Assembly: GCA_020859995.1 (NCBI GenBank)
Contig: JAJBVE010000170.1
Coordinates: forward strand, 1 to 43,004
Direction: 5' to 3'
DNA: 43,004 nt
DNA from: Clostridiales bacterium
GTDB taxonomy: Bacteria > Bacillota > Clostridia > Lachnospirales > Lachnospiraceae
In this document: positions 6,240 to 14,585 of the stretch, one piece after another
Position numbering within the stretch: the stretch's first letter is position 1
How the letters are laid out: each line of letters opens with the position of its first letter
Position numbers and translations under genes: made by a program
Notes under the pieces: model-generated
The model's input: only the letters and a program-made list of their open reading frames with translations
What the model was told of the DNA's origin: nothing
The model's database searches: none

Positions 6240-9200
6240 ATGAAAAAGAGAATGATGGCGATAGTTCTGTCGCTGGCGATGCTGACATCTCTGCCGTGTT
6301 ACAGTGTGACGGCGGACGGGGTGAACCCGGAGAGCGTTGTAGTTGTCAGTGAGGATTGCGCTGATGGGGCAGAAGCCGCGGAAACGGATTTAGAAGAAAA
6401 TGCCGTGGAAGTTGCTGAAACCACATCGGACGAGGCAGACGCTGAGGCAGCGTCGGAAGCAGGCACAGAAGTGCAGACCGAGGCGGCATCGGAAGCAGGC
6501 ACAGAAGCGCAGACCGAGACGGCGTCGGAGGCAGGCACAGAAGCGCAGACCGAGGCAGCTGTGGAAGCAAGCACAGAAGCACAGACCGAGGCAGCAGCGG
6601 AGGCGGGAACAGAAGCGCAGACCGAAGCAGCGCCAGAGGCAGGTACAGAAGCGCAGACCGAAGCAGCGTCAGAGACAGGAACAGAAGTGCAGACCGAGGC
6701 GGCGGAGGCAAATACAGAAGCCGAAACCAGTGCTGAGGTCGAAGCGGGTGCGGAAGCGGAAACCGAGTTCGCGGCAGAGTTAAGTACAGAAACGGAAACT
6801 GAGACTGCAGCCGAAGCAAATGCAGAGACAGAAACCGAAAGCGCAGCCGAAGCAAATGTTGAGGCAGAAACTGAGAGCGCGGCCGAAGCAAATGTTGAGG
6901 CAGAAACTGAGAGCGCGGCCGAAGTAAGCGCGGAAGCAGCGACGGAAACACAGTCGGATGATGGCATTATGGTCTCATCCGTTGAGGACGCGGCATCCGA
7001 TGCGCAGAGTGTTGCGACAACCACGACGACGGAACTGGAAGTCAATAAGACCTATTACATATCAGATATTCTGAATACTACGCAGTATTTTACAGTATCA
7101 GGCGCGGGGCGTGTGCAGTTTATACTGGAGAACTGCACATATCCGTCGTCCTATACCCTGTACATGCATGGGACGGGACTGATAGGTACTAATGACAGTT
7201 ATCAGTACAATTCTTGTGAACTGAAATTGATTACCGATCTTGAAGGCGCTACATCCTATTATGCGACTCTGCCTGAGGGAAAACAATATAATTTCAAACT
7301 TTCCGGCAGCACTGCGAAAACAAACAGTGAGGCTACACTGTATATTAAATATGAGGCGGCGGGAACTTATAATGGAGAAACCGAATCTAATGATTCGTTT
7401 GACACCGCAAACCAGATATCACTGAACACACAGTATGACGCTGCAGTGAGCTATCCAGATGAGTATGATTATTTTCGTTTTACGCTAAGCGCGTCATCAA
7501 AGGTGAGCATTTCTTATGGCTTCTATGATGAAAGCTACAGCTACGACTATCTGTATGCGTATTTATATTCGGAAGACAGCAATGGAAATACTACCTGCCT
7601 TTATTATGATAGGATTAGTTGTGTAAACAGCAGTTATGCGACGAGTTTTTCGGATCTGCGGCTTCCGGCGGGCAATTATTTTATAGTTGTAAATAATTAT
7701 TCTAGTTATTATGTACCTTATAACGTTACCGTAACCAGCACAGCGGAATCCTCCAGCTCCTATGAGATCGAGAAAAACGACCTCACCTCGCAGGCGAATT
7801 CTAAGAGTGTCAATACCTGGTATACCGGAAATATCAATATATACAAAAGCAACGGAGGCTCCAGCGACATCGACTGGTTTTCTTACAAGATTACAGAGAA
7901 ATGCTATCTGACGGTAGAACTGAAGACCCCGCGTCAGTCGAGCGGTACGGTGACGGCGACGCTCTACAAATTGTCCGGATCGGAGCTGACAGAGGTTACC
8001 ACGATTACAAGCGGGAGCGATGCTTATCTGGCGTCAGAGACGCTTTTCTGTAAATCAGGAACCTATTATCTTAAGATGAGCGGCTCCAGTGCTGACTGGG
8101 ATTACTCCGTCTCCCTGACGAAGGAGAAATACGTAGCCCTGACGGAAATCACACTCCCCACTACCAAATCCATCAAAGTGGGATCAACCGCGACTTTGAA
8201 GGCGAGCCTTGCGCCGACTAACGCGAGCGAAAAAGGCCTGACCTGGACCAGCAGCAACACAAAGGTAGCGACTGTCGATGAAAACGGAAAGGTTACGGCG
8301 GTCAAATCCGGCAAGACGACGATCACAGTAAAGTCGTCTTTCTCGGATACCAGCAAGATCAAAGCCACCTGTACCGTCTACGTCACAACGCCGGTTACCC
8401 TGAAGATTTCCTCCGCGACGAACACCTCATCGGGAATCAAGCTGACCTGGACGAAAGTCTCCGGAGCTGACGGCTATTATATTTACCGGCGGACCAACAG
8501 CGGAAAATACAGCAGCACGCCGACAAAGACCATTAAGAGCGGCTCAACCGTATCCTGGACGGATACCTCTATCAAGAGCAAAAACGGAACTACCTATGTC
8601 TACAAAGTCGTTCCGTATTCAGACTACATCGCCGGAAGCGGCACCGGGAAAAAGATTACCCGCCTGACCGGCACAAGCCTTTCTTCCTTATCGAGCAGCG
8701 CAGTCGGAAAGCTGACCGTAAAATGGAAAAAGGCGAGCAGCGTGAGCGGCTACCAGATTCAGTATTCCACCAGTAAAAAATTTACGAGCGGGAATAAGAC
8801 AAAGCTGGTATCCGGCAAGTCCAAGTCCAGCTATACCCTGACCGGCCTGACGGCAGGCACGACCTACTACGTGAGAATCCGTACCTACAAAACAGTATCC
8901 GGCAAAAAATACTATTCCGCATGGAGCAGCGCCAACAGTAAAAAGGTGAAAAACCTGACCGCGAGCTATTCTTATTCCAAAACGGATAAGAGCAAAACCT
9001 ACGGCAACGTAAAGGCCAACGTATATTATCAGAAAGTAGTCCTGAAGGGCAGCTCGAGTGCCATCAAAAAGATCAACAGCTCGATAGAGTCCGATATGAA
9101 GAGCTTTTTGAACTCTTCGAACAGGGACAGTCTGTACGAGTATGCCAAGACGGGAAATGAAGCTGGATGTAAGGATTCGTATTACTATACGGCCACCTCG

Positions 9201-9557
9201 ACAGTCACCTACAACAATAACGGAATCATCAGCATCAAGGTGAAAACCTACTGGTACGCGGGTGGTGTCAGCAATACGGATGTATACGGACTGACTTACG
9301 ATCTGTCGACCGGAAAGAAACTGAGCCTGGTGAACGTCTGCTCCGGAGGTTCGGCCGCAATAGAAGAAGCAGTTCTGGCAGAAGCGGAAGATTCTTATAT
9401 TCCATCCAGCGGAGTGGCAACAGTGGAAGACTATTCGGCGAAGAATATGAGCTTTTACCTGAAGAGCAATTATAAAGCAGTGGTATGCTTCGCACCGTAT
9501 GAACTGGATCAGGGAGGAGCCTACATATCGTTTGAAATTACGAGTAAATATAAATAA
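6240..9557 (+). CDS. Large exported modular surface protein
   Basis: An 1105-residue protein with a signal peptide (MKKRMMAIVLSLAMLTSLPC; cleavage near residue 26). Residues about 40-240 are an Ala/Glu/Thr-rich spacer built of roughly twelve-residue EAGTEAQTEAAS repeats, then shorter ETE units. About 375-500 and 510-630 resemble pre-peptidase C-terminal (PPC) beta-sandwich domains, each starting with an ESND/EKND-type motif. About 638-718 is a BIG2 bacterial Ig domain (WTSSNTKVATVDENGKVTAV). About 719-905 holds two fibronectin type III domains. About 906-1105 resembles a DUF4163/DUF3298 pair as in PdaC and RsiV. No sortase motif is seen. Likely a surface or secreted binding protein; no catalytic domain is recognised. 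It is preceded by the structured leader and by GAGAGG 11-17 bases before ATG 6240. Confidence 0.88.
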   Translation: MKKRMMAIVLSLAMLTSLPCYSVTADGVNPESVVVVSEDCADGAEAAETDLEENAVEVAETTSDEADAEAASEAGTEVQTEAASEAGTEAQTETASEAGTEAQTEAAVEASTEAQTEAAAEAGTEAQTEAAPEAGTEAQTEAASETGTEVQTEAAEANTEAETSAEVEAGAEAETEFAAELSTETETETAAEANAETETESAAEANVEAETESAAEANVEAETESAAEVSAEAATETQSDDGIMVSSVEDAASDAQSVATTTTTELEVNKTYYISDILNTTQYFTVSGAGRVQFILENCTYPSSYTLYMHGTGLIGTNDSYQYNSCELKLITDLEGATSYYATLPEGKQYNFKLSGSTAKTNSEATLYIKYEAAGTYNGETESNDSFDTANQISLNTQYDAAVSYPDEYDYFRFTLSASSKVSISYGFYDESYSYDYLYAYLYSEDSNGNTTCLYYDRISCVNSSYATSFSDLRLPAGNYFIVVNNYSSYYVPYNVTVTSTAESSSSYEIEKNDLTSQANSKSVNTWYTGNINIYKSNGGSSDIDWFSYKITEKCYLTVELKTPRQSSGTVTATLYKLSGSELTEVTTITSGSDAYLASETLFCKSGTYYLKMSGSSADWDYSVSLTKEKYVALTEITLPTTKSIKVGSTATLKASLAPTNASEKGLTWTSSNTKVATVDENGKVTAVKSGKTTITVKSSFSDTSKIKATCTVYVTTPVTLKISSATNTSSGIKLTWTKVSGADGYYIYRRTNSGKYSSTPTKTIKSGSTVSWTDTSIKSKNGTTYVYKVVPYSDYIAGSGTGKKITRLTGTSLSSLSSSAVGKLTVKWKKASSVSGYQIQYSTSKKFTSGNKTKLVSGKSKSSYTLTGLTAGTTYYVRIRTYKTVSGKKYYSAWSSANSKKVKNLTASYSYSKTDKSKTYGNVKANVYYQKVVLKGSSSAIKKINSSIESDMKSFLNSSNRDSLYEYAKTGNEAGCKDSYYYTATSTVTYNNNGIISIKVKTYWYAGGVSNTDVYGLTYDLSTGKKLSLVNVCSGGSAAIEEAVLAEAEDSYIPSSGVATVEDYSAKNMSFYLKSNYKAVVCFAPYELDQGGAYISFEITSKYK

Positions 9558-9623
9558 TGGCCAGGAACAGGCTCTGCCTGCACGCAGGAACGTAAGAACG
9601 TATTATGCACAGCGCCGCGCAGA

Positions 9624-9654
9624 CGGACAGGGGAAGAAAGAGTTCCCCTGTCCG
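9624..9654 (+). terminator. Perfect 12-bp hairpin after the surface protein gene
   Basis: CGGACAGGGGAA (9624-9635) pairs with TTCCCCTGTCCG (9643-9654) across a seven-base loop. A weak T-rich stretch (CTATTTTC) follows. Probably the transcription end of the 6240 gene. Confidence 0.65.
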
Positions 9655-9756
9655 ATTCCCTATTTTCGCAGAAAATTGAGAACGCAGGCATCGATTGGAG
9701 CGAAGGGCAGAGACTGGAAACGACAGTAAATGACAGTTTAAAGAGGACGAAAAATA

Positions 9757-10680
9757 ATGAAAAGAGCAGTAAAAATAAGGTTATTTGCTTCTGTCATGTG
9801 CGCTGCTTTGCTCGCAGGAACAATACCGGTGTGTGCGGATGCAGAAGAAGTGTTCGTAATCGGCGAGGACGCCGGCAGCGAAAACCAGGATTCCGCGCTG
9901 GATTATACAGATCTCTATACGCCGGTACTGGACGGCATTATAGAATACAGCCAATACAGTCTATATGACATCGACGACGACGGCGTGGATGAAATGATCG
10001 TGGGATACGGCACAACCGCGGATTATTTCAACATGGTCTGGACGGCAGACGCAGACGGCAAGCTAGACTTCGTGGGATACTTTTCTCTGCCGCAGGCGTT
10101 TTACGCAGCGCCTGACGGCAACGGAATCTATGGAGTCTACGGCCACATGCAATATGAGCTTGTGACACGGTACACGATCGTGGACGGCTTGATTGTCGAG
10201 GAGCAAGTGAGCGAGGCGGACTTTGTAGAAGACTATTACAGCAACGACATGCCGATTGCCGCATACGACGTCAGCGACAGAAGCCTTCTCGAGCAGGCGT
10301 CCAGTCCGAACACCGACGACAGCAGCAGCGGGAGCGAGGCGGTCAACATCTACGGCATGTATTCCTACGACAACGGGGTGGACAATGTCATGACAGCCGA
10401 GATCGGTTACAACACAGACGGAGACGAAGGCGACTACCTGTACATAGAAGCCCTGTCCTATGGCGACCGTTATACAGTGGTCTTTTACGGGATGCTGATA
10501 GACGAGGGAAACGGCGTCTATCGTTCGACAGAATACGATGAAGCCTCCTGCGTACTGGAAGTGACCATCAGCAATGAAGGAATGCAGGTGTCAGTCGCAT
10601 ATACCGCCTACGACTCCTGGCAGGTACTGGACGGGTATTACGAAAAGATATCCTCGTTTGATCCGAACAGCGTGAGCTGA
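9757..10680 (+). CDS. Exported acidic protein of unknown function
   Basis: A 307-residue protein with a signal peptide (KIRLFASVMCAALLAGTIPV, cleavage likely after CADA near residue 29). The mature part is very acidic and rich in Asp and Tyr. YSLYDIDDDGVDEMIVGYG at about 66-84 has the DxDxDGxxE spacing of a calcium-binding, FG-GAP or dockerin-like loop. A Ser-rich hinge near 185-195 separates two probable beta-rich domains. It follows the modular surface protein on the same strand after a terminator, so it is probably a separate unit with a related extracellular role. No catalytic motif is visible. Confidence 0.8.
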   Translation: MKRAVKIRLFASVMCAALLAGTIPVCADAEEVFVIGEDAGSENQDSALDYTDLYTPVLDGIIEYSQYSLYDIDDDGVDEMIVGYGTTADYFNMVWTADADGKLDFVGYFSLPQAFYAAPDGNGIYGVYGHMQYELVTRYTIVDGLIVEEQVSEADFVEDYYSNDMPIAAYDVSDRSLLEQASSPNTDDSSSGSEAVNIYGMYSYDNGVDNVMTAEIGYNTDGDEGDYLYIEALSYGDRYTVVFYGMLIDEGNGVYRSTEYDEASCVLEVTISNEGMQVSVAYTAYDSWQVLDGYYEKISSFDPNSVS

Positions 10681-10714
10681 GAGAGGTAGGTACGTGTAAA
10701 TTAATAATTACCGA

Positions 10715-10767
10715 ACTGCCCGGATGCTGAACAATATGTTTGCACCGGGCAGTAGTTATCATTTTTT
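10715..10767 (+). terminator. Rho-independent terminator of the 9757 gene
   Basis: ACTGCCCGG (10715-10723) pairs with CCGGGCAGT (10745-10753) and a TTTTTT run follows at 10762-10767. It ends the exported-protein transcript before the Lgt remnant. Confidence 0.75.
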
Positions 10768-10829
10768 ACCTGACATAATGGAGATGAACGAGTCATTAAG
10801 GAGATGGGAAGAACGCATGCGGTTAGAAG

Positions 10830-11033
10830 CTATGATTCTACTTTGCCCGCAAGGGGGTGTTTGCCTTTGAATAACATCCTTGCAAAATAGTAAACAAGGA
10901 TGGCGACGGAAATCCATTGAGAAGTTGAGATTCCAAATAAAAACCCTCTGAGCTCATCACCTCTGAAAAATTCAATAAAAAAACGAAAGATCGTATAAGA
11001 AACCAAATAAACATTCAGTAAAATCATGACCAC
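10830..11033 (-). pseudogene. lgt: C-terminal remnant of prolipoprotein diacylglyceryl transferase (Lgt)
   Basis: Only 67 residues remain. They contain SYTIFRFFIEFFRGDELRG and GISTSQWISVAILVYY, which match the last two helices and loop of Lgt, the membrane enzyme that transfers diacylglycerol to lipobox Cys. Intact Lgt is about 260-300 residues, so the catalytic N-terminal three quarters are missing. No RBS is seen and the reading frame opens inside a perfect palindrome at 11026-11052. The fragment is probably an inert leftover of a rearrangement. A reduced small membrane protein is possible but less likely. Confidence 0.75.
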
Positions 11034-11052
11034 CGGCTGAGCCGGTGGTCAT
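11026..11052 (+). repeat. Perfect 12-bp palindrome at the Lgt remnant border
   Basis: ATGACCACCGGC (11026-11037) pairs with GCCGGTGGTCAT (11041-11052) over a three-base loop. It marks exactly where the Lgt homology ends. It may be a terminator, a mobile-element end or a REP-type hairpin; no T-run follows on either strand that would settle it. Confidence 0.7.
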
Positions 11053-11082
11053 AATAAACTTTATATTTAGAATAGCTTTTAA

Positions 11083-11112
11083 CTTGCCTGCTGGCATTAT
11101 CCGTGATAGTAT
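11083..11112 (+). promoter_or_regulatory. Promoter of the TerB-type operon, copy of the 5804 promoter
   Basis: TTGCCT (11084-11089), a 17-base spacer and TAGTAT (11107-11112). Twenty-five of 30 bases equal 5804-5833. Its position shows that translation of the operon starts at ATG 11144 and not upstream. Confidence 0.7.
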
Positions 11113-11143
11113 GAAGTCAGATTTTATAAAAGGAGCAGACAGA

Positions 11144-12058
11144 ATGTTAAACTCAGATTATAAAAAACAGGCGATCGCGGAGGCGCAGCGTGCTAAGGAT
11201 ACGCACCAGAAAACATACGATAACCTGATCGAACATGCAGGCGATTTGAAATATCAGAAAGATGAGTCATTGAAAATTTTACAGGAAGTACATAGTCTGT
11301 TCAGCTGGATTGTCGGTCTGCCCAAAGAGATGCAGGACATCCTTGCGATGATCGAGATGCGTGTAAAAAATTACGAGAAAGAAATTAATGACCTGACTGT
11401 GGAAAGTGAAAATATCAACGTGGTTAGCGGCACGGTTGCCGGAGCAGGCGCGGCAGCGGGGGTCGGAGTTGCGGCGTTGGGACCGACTGCAGCAATGGCT
11501 GTAGCTACCACCTTTGGAACCGCTTCTACAGGGACGGCGATTGCGACGCTTTCGGGCGCAGCGGCAACAAATGCGGCGCTGGCCTGGCTTGGTGGCGGAG
11601 CATTAGCAGCGGGCGGCGGTGGAATGGCTGCCGGAGAATTTCTTTTAACAATGGCTGGGCCTGTGGGCTGGGGCATTGCCGGTGCGGCTCTGGTCGGCGG
11701 CGGATTGATGGCCAACAGTAAAAATAAAAAAATTGCGGAGAAGGCGGAGCGGCAGACGAGAGAAATAAAAAAAGAAACGGAAAAACTGAAGGAGCTGGAT
11801 GTGAAGGTTGTTTCTGAGAAAAAAGCAGTTGAAGAAATAAGAAGTAACACCACCAGACTGATCGAAGGAAAGGAGATCAGGAAATTGTTTCAGGAAATGC
11901 GTGCTCAGCAGAAAATGCCGGGGATCAGTTTTCCAAAATTAAAACAGATGCAGGGAAAGAAGCTGAAAAGCTGTTCGCAGGAAACACAGCAGGAACTGTT
12001 AGCCCTGCTGAATGTATCGAATGCACTATCGAAACGTCTTGAGGTGAAAATAGAGTGA
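11144..12058 (+). CDS. Coiled-coil protein with Gly/Ala-rich hydrophobic core
   Basis: The start is ATG 11144 with AGGAG eight bases upstream; the longer open frame begins before the promoter. The 304-residue protein has a helical charged N-terminus (residues 1-90), a Gly/Ala-rich hydrophobic region (about 95-195: GTVAGAGAAAGVGVAALGP, then ALAWLGGGALAAGGGG and GPVGWGIAGAALVGGG), and a charged coiled coil (about 197-245). Glycine-zipper hairpins of this kind insert into membranes in some pore-forming and dynamin-associated proteins. First gene of a three-gene operon with translational coupling to the next. Function unknown; a membrane-acting effector or scaffold is the best guess. Confidence 0.8.
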   Translation: MLNSDYKKQAIAEAQRAKDTHQKTYDNLIEHAGDLKYQKDESLKILQEVHSLFSWIVGLPKEMQDILAMIEMRVKNYEKEINDLTVESENINVVSGTVAGAGAAAGVGVAALGPTAAMAVATTFGTASTGTAIATLSGAAATNAALAWLGGGALAAGGGGMAAGEFLLTMAGPVGWGIAGAALVGGGLMANSKNKKIAEKAERQTREIKKETEKLKELDVKVVSEKKAVEEIRSNTTRLIEGKEIRKLFQEMRAQQKMPGISFPKLKQMQGKKLKSCSQETQQELLALLNVSNALSKRLEVKIE

Positions 12059-13452
12059 AAGATGATTGCTTAAGAATTGCTGAGCGCCCTGGAGATCGTG
12101 AAGAATGGGCAAAAGCGAAGTGCGACAAATATGATTATATGATTGCGGCATTTTGCGGAGGCGCAGCCGGATTAATTGATGTGTTTTTTGTGGGCGATCC
12201 GTTGTCGAGTATGCTCGGAAACTCTGTGGATAAGGCAGCGGATGGATTTGTCAAAAAAGCTGCGCAGCTTTTCTGGAAGAGTGACGGCCGTTCGACTGCG
12301 CAGGGCAAACCAGGGAAAAAACCGGAGTCTCTGACGCAGTGCATCAGTTATCTGGAGCAGGCGTTTCCGGTGAATTTTGACGCGCGCTATGCAAAGGATT
12401 TGAAGGATGCAGGGGATAAATTATCGGGGATGCGTCCGCAGAACCATCATCTGCTGTCTTTGGCGCACTCTCCGGATCCCATTGGATTAATTTTCTCCAT
12501 CATTGATCAGTTTACAGGTTACGCGAGCTTTGTGGATAAAGGGAAAGTGATTCGGCTTCTTCCTGTAAAAAGCAGTGGAGGAACCAGGCTGCCCTATCTG
12601 CAGGGAAGCGATCTGTGTTCTATGATATTCTGCGGGTTTGTAAACTGGGTGGGGCATTTGATCTCTGATCTGGCAGGTTCGAGCTCTACCAGGCAGCCGG
12701 GGAAAACCGGACGTGGAGCCGGGATCCCGATTCCTTTTTATGAACTGTTCCTTTTCTGCGATTTTGGAGATCTGGATGGCGACACTTTTGCGGAAGTTAT
12801 GATTAAAGTTTTCGAAGAAGGATATGATCTTCGCTTTGGCGCGACTATAGCCATCCCTGTGGTTCTGGAAGAATTGATGATTCGTGTAATCTGGACGATC
12901 CGACAGAAATATATCAGGAAGAAAACGTGGAAAGAGAGCTTTCCTTCCTCAAAACATGCGGATCTGCGGGTGATGCTGATTGTGGGAAACGGAACTCTGT
13001 GCGCAGTGGATGGAGTTGAAGCTGCCGCGCATGGCATTCTGGAGCAAAACGTGGTAACCTTCATTTGCCATCTGAATCTGATTGCCTGGGGGCGTCTGGT
13101 AATGCTAGTTCTGAAGGAACTGGCAATCCGGTATGGTCCGGTGATCAGGCAATCCTTAAAGAATTTTGCGGATGCACTGGCAGAGGGAATGACCCCGGCT
13201 GAAAAGAAGCGGATTCAGCTGTTTTTACAGCAGATGGAGGAATATCAACAACATCTGGATGAATGCTTTGCTTTGTTTGTACGGCAGGAAGAAGAAGAAT
13301 ATCGTGAACTGTATTTGGAGATCAATGAAACGTTTAACCGGTCTGAAAGTGCTGACTATCGTGCAGAGCATTCAGTACGTCTGGCAGAACTTTCAGATGT
13401 GGAAGACGATAAAATCATTCGGAACCTTGATCAGCTATATGATTTGTTTTAG
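12055..13452 (+). CDS. Hypothetical protein of the TerB-type operon
   Basis: A 465-residue protein starting at GTG 12055, which overlaps the previous stop as GTGA; GAGGTG lies eight bases before it. Near the N-terminus AAFCGGAAGLIDVFFVGDP is a short hydrophobic segment. Two further hydrophobic stretches lie around 185-200 and 325-350. The C-terminal 100 residues are acidic and helical with many Glu (RQEEEEYRELYLEI). No family is recognised. Coupling to the Gly/Ala-rich protein and closeness to the TerB-like gene argue for a joint function at the membrane. Confidence 0.8.
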   Translation: MKDDCLRIAERPGDREEWAKAKCDKYDYMIAAFCGGAAGLIDVFFVGDPLSSMLGNSVDKAADGFVKKAAQLFWKSDGRSTAQGKPGKKPESLTQCISYLEQAFPVNFDARYAKDLKDAGDKLSGMRPQNHHLLSLAHSPDPIGLIFSIIDQFTGYASFVDKGKVIRLLPVKSSGGTRLPYLQGSDLCSMIFCGFVNWVGHLISDLAGSSSTRQPGKTGRGAGIPIPFYELFLFCDFGDLDGDTFAEVMIKVFEEGYDLRFGATIAIPVVLEELMIRVIWTIRQKYIRKKTWKESFPSSKHADLRVMLIVGNGTLCAVDGVEAAAHGILEQNVVTFICHLNLIAWGRLVMLVLKELAIRYGPVIRQSLKNFADALAEGMTPAEKKRIQLFLQQMEEYQQHLDECFALFVRQEEEEYRELYLEINETFNRSESADYRAEHSVRLAELSDVEDDKIIRNLDQLYDLF

Positions 13453-13565
13453 AAAAACATTGGGGCGGGGCTCCCTGTGGAAATGCGAAGCACGGAATTG
13501 CCTTCAATAGTCAGAATAAGAGATAGTAGATACTTTCAATAAATGAGAAAGGAAAAAAGAACATA

Positions 13566-13961
13566 ATGTTTGCACAGATTTTGAATGCTGAAGAAAAAGC
13601 TAAGTTTCTGGAACTGATTTACAAAACTGCCACCTGTGATTCGGATTATGCTGAGGAAGAGCAGGAATTAGTGAATAATTACAAGATCGAACTGGGGCTG
13701 AATGAGATACCTGAGAGCGCGGAAATTAAGGAATTGATTGATTATTTTGGCGCTAAGAATTCCACAATCAGAAGAGCGGTTTTCTTTGAAATTGTTGGGA
13801 TGATTCAGGCTGATGACAAGGTGGAAGAAACGGAGACGAAGATCATGGAAACTATGAAGCAGAGTTTTGCGCTTCCGCCTCAGACATATGATTGCCTTAT
13901 GGAAGCTGTCAGGGAATTACAGCAGGCATATGATAAGGTCTATGCGGCTGTTTTTGATTGA
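13566..13961 (+). CDS. TerB-like protein
   Basis: A 131-residue all-helical acidic protein. The pattern KAKFLELIYKTATCDSDYAEEEQELV and then VFFEIVGMIQADDKVEETETKIM repeats the TerB core, in which paired acidic turns (CDSDYAEEE and QADDKVEE) follow hydrophobic helices and may bind metal. TerB-family proteins are often linked to membrane-associated stress and phage-response systems. ATG 13566 follows a weak RBS (AAAGGAAAA). It is the third gene of the operon after a 113-base gap. Its role here is inferred from context. Confidence 0.75.
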   Translation: MFAQILNAEEKAKFLELIYKTATCDSDYAEEEQELVNNYKIELGLNEIPESAEIKELIDYFGAKNSTIRRAVFFEIVGMIQADDKVEETETKIMETMKQSFALPPQTYDCLMEAVRELQQAYDKVYAAVFD

Positions 13962-13985
13962 GGTGTATATATAATGTCGGCGGCA

Positions 13986-14164
13986 GTTTCTATGCTCCTA
14001 GCATGAAACATTAGGGGCCTGGGGGAAGTTTTTCACCAAATTTCAAATATTCGGAGAGGTTGAAAGCTGCGCTTTCAGATCATCGATAGAAACCATCTGG
14101 AGCAGCCCCCCTGGCTGGCATCGCACATCCTGTCAGACAATGTGATGGGGGACGATTCGCCCCC
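13986..14164 (+). other. Five hairpins between converging operons
   Basis: GTTTC-T-ATGCT (13986-13996) pairs with AGCAT-GAAAC (14000-14009) with one bulged base. Then TGAAAGC/GCTTTCA (14061-14067 with 14071-14077), CAGCC/GGCTG (14103-14107 with 14113-14117), CACAT/ATGTG (14124-14128 with 14140-14144) and GGGGG/CCCCC (14147-14151 with 14160-14164). No gene fits. The cluster lies at the 3-prime ends of two convergent operons, so it may be a double terminator or a structured RNA. I do not recognise an RNA family. Confidence 0.55.
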
Positions 14165-14207
14165 CTGTACGATAGAGATTTTAGGTATTATGCATCATGT
14201 GTCTATC

Positions 14208-14585
14208 TTACAATATAATATCTTGTTTTCCTACCCTTACTGGTTTTTCATTTTCGTAAACAATCGCCAGACCGTTTTCCATATCAAACTTATAATCACA
14301 CATAATAGCTAGTGTGCGTTTATGTTTGCATCGTGTTATATAAAGATATCTTGGAATTACATATTTAAAAATATTGTCAATAGAGTCTGCTCCTATTTCA
14401 TTAGAATTGTTGTTAATACAATATTGTTCAACTATGTTTTTTGACAAATCAATTGCTTCTTTTGAATTACAAAATGCTGCTAAGGTATCTTTTTGAATGG
14501 GAAGAATTTCTTCGTTTTTATAGCAGTCGTATTCTATTTTTAAATCAAAAATTCTGCCCCAAATGTTGAGAGTAACTTTATTCAT
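14208..14585 (-). CDS. Probable immunity protein of the nuclease toxin
   Basis: A 125-residue protein. ATG 14585 follows GGAGGTG, and the first eight bases overlap the end of the toxin gene (ATGAATAA), a tight coupling typical of toxin-immunity pairs. The C-terminal part, DNIFKYVIPRYLYITRCKHKR, then LAIMCDYKFDMENGLAIVYENEKPVRVGKQDIIL, resembles DUF6985-type proteins, a group I recall beside polymorphic toxins; that name is from memory. It would bind and block the HNH-like toxin. Last gene of the minus-strand operon. Confidence 0.65.
   Translation of the reverse strand: MNKVTLNIWGRIFDLKIEYDCYKNEEILPIQKDTLAAFCNSKEAIDLSKNIVEQYCINNNSNEIGADSIDNIFKYVIPRYLYITRCKHKRTLAIMCDYKFDMENGLAIVYENEKPVRVGKQDIIL

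Noticed and set aside
6299-7045. Ser/Val/Ala-rich minus-strand frame over the surface protein
   Set aside because: It is the reverse of the Glu/Ala/Thr repeat region and has no RBS.
11045-11143. Longer N-terminus for the Gly/Ala-rich protein
   Set aside because: The extension contains the promoter at 11083-11112 and has no RBS.
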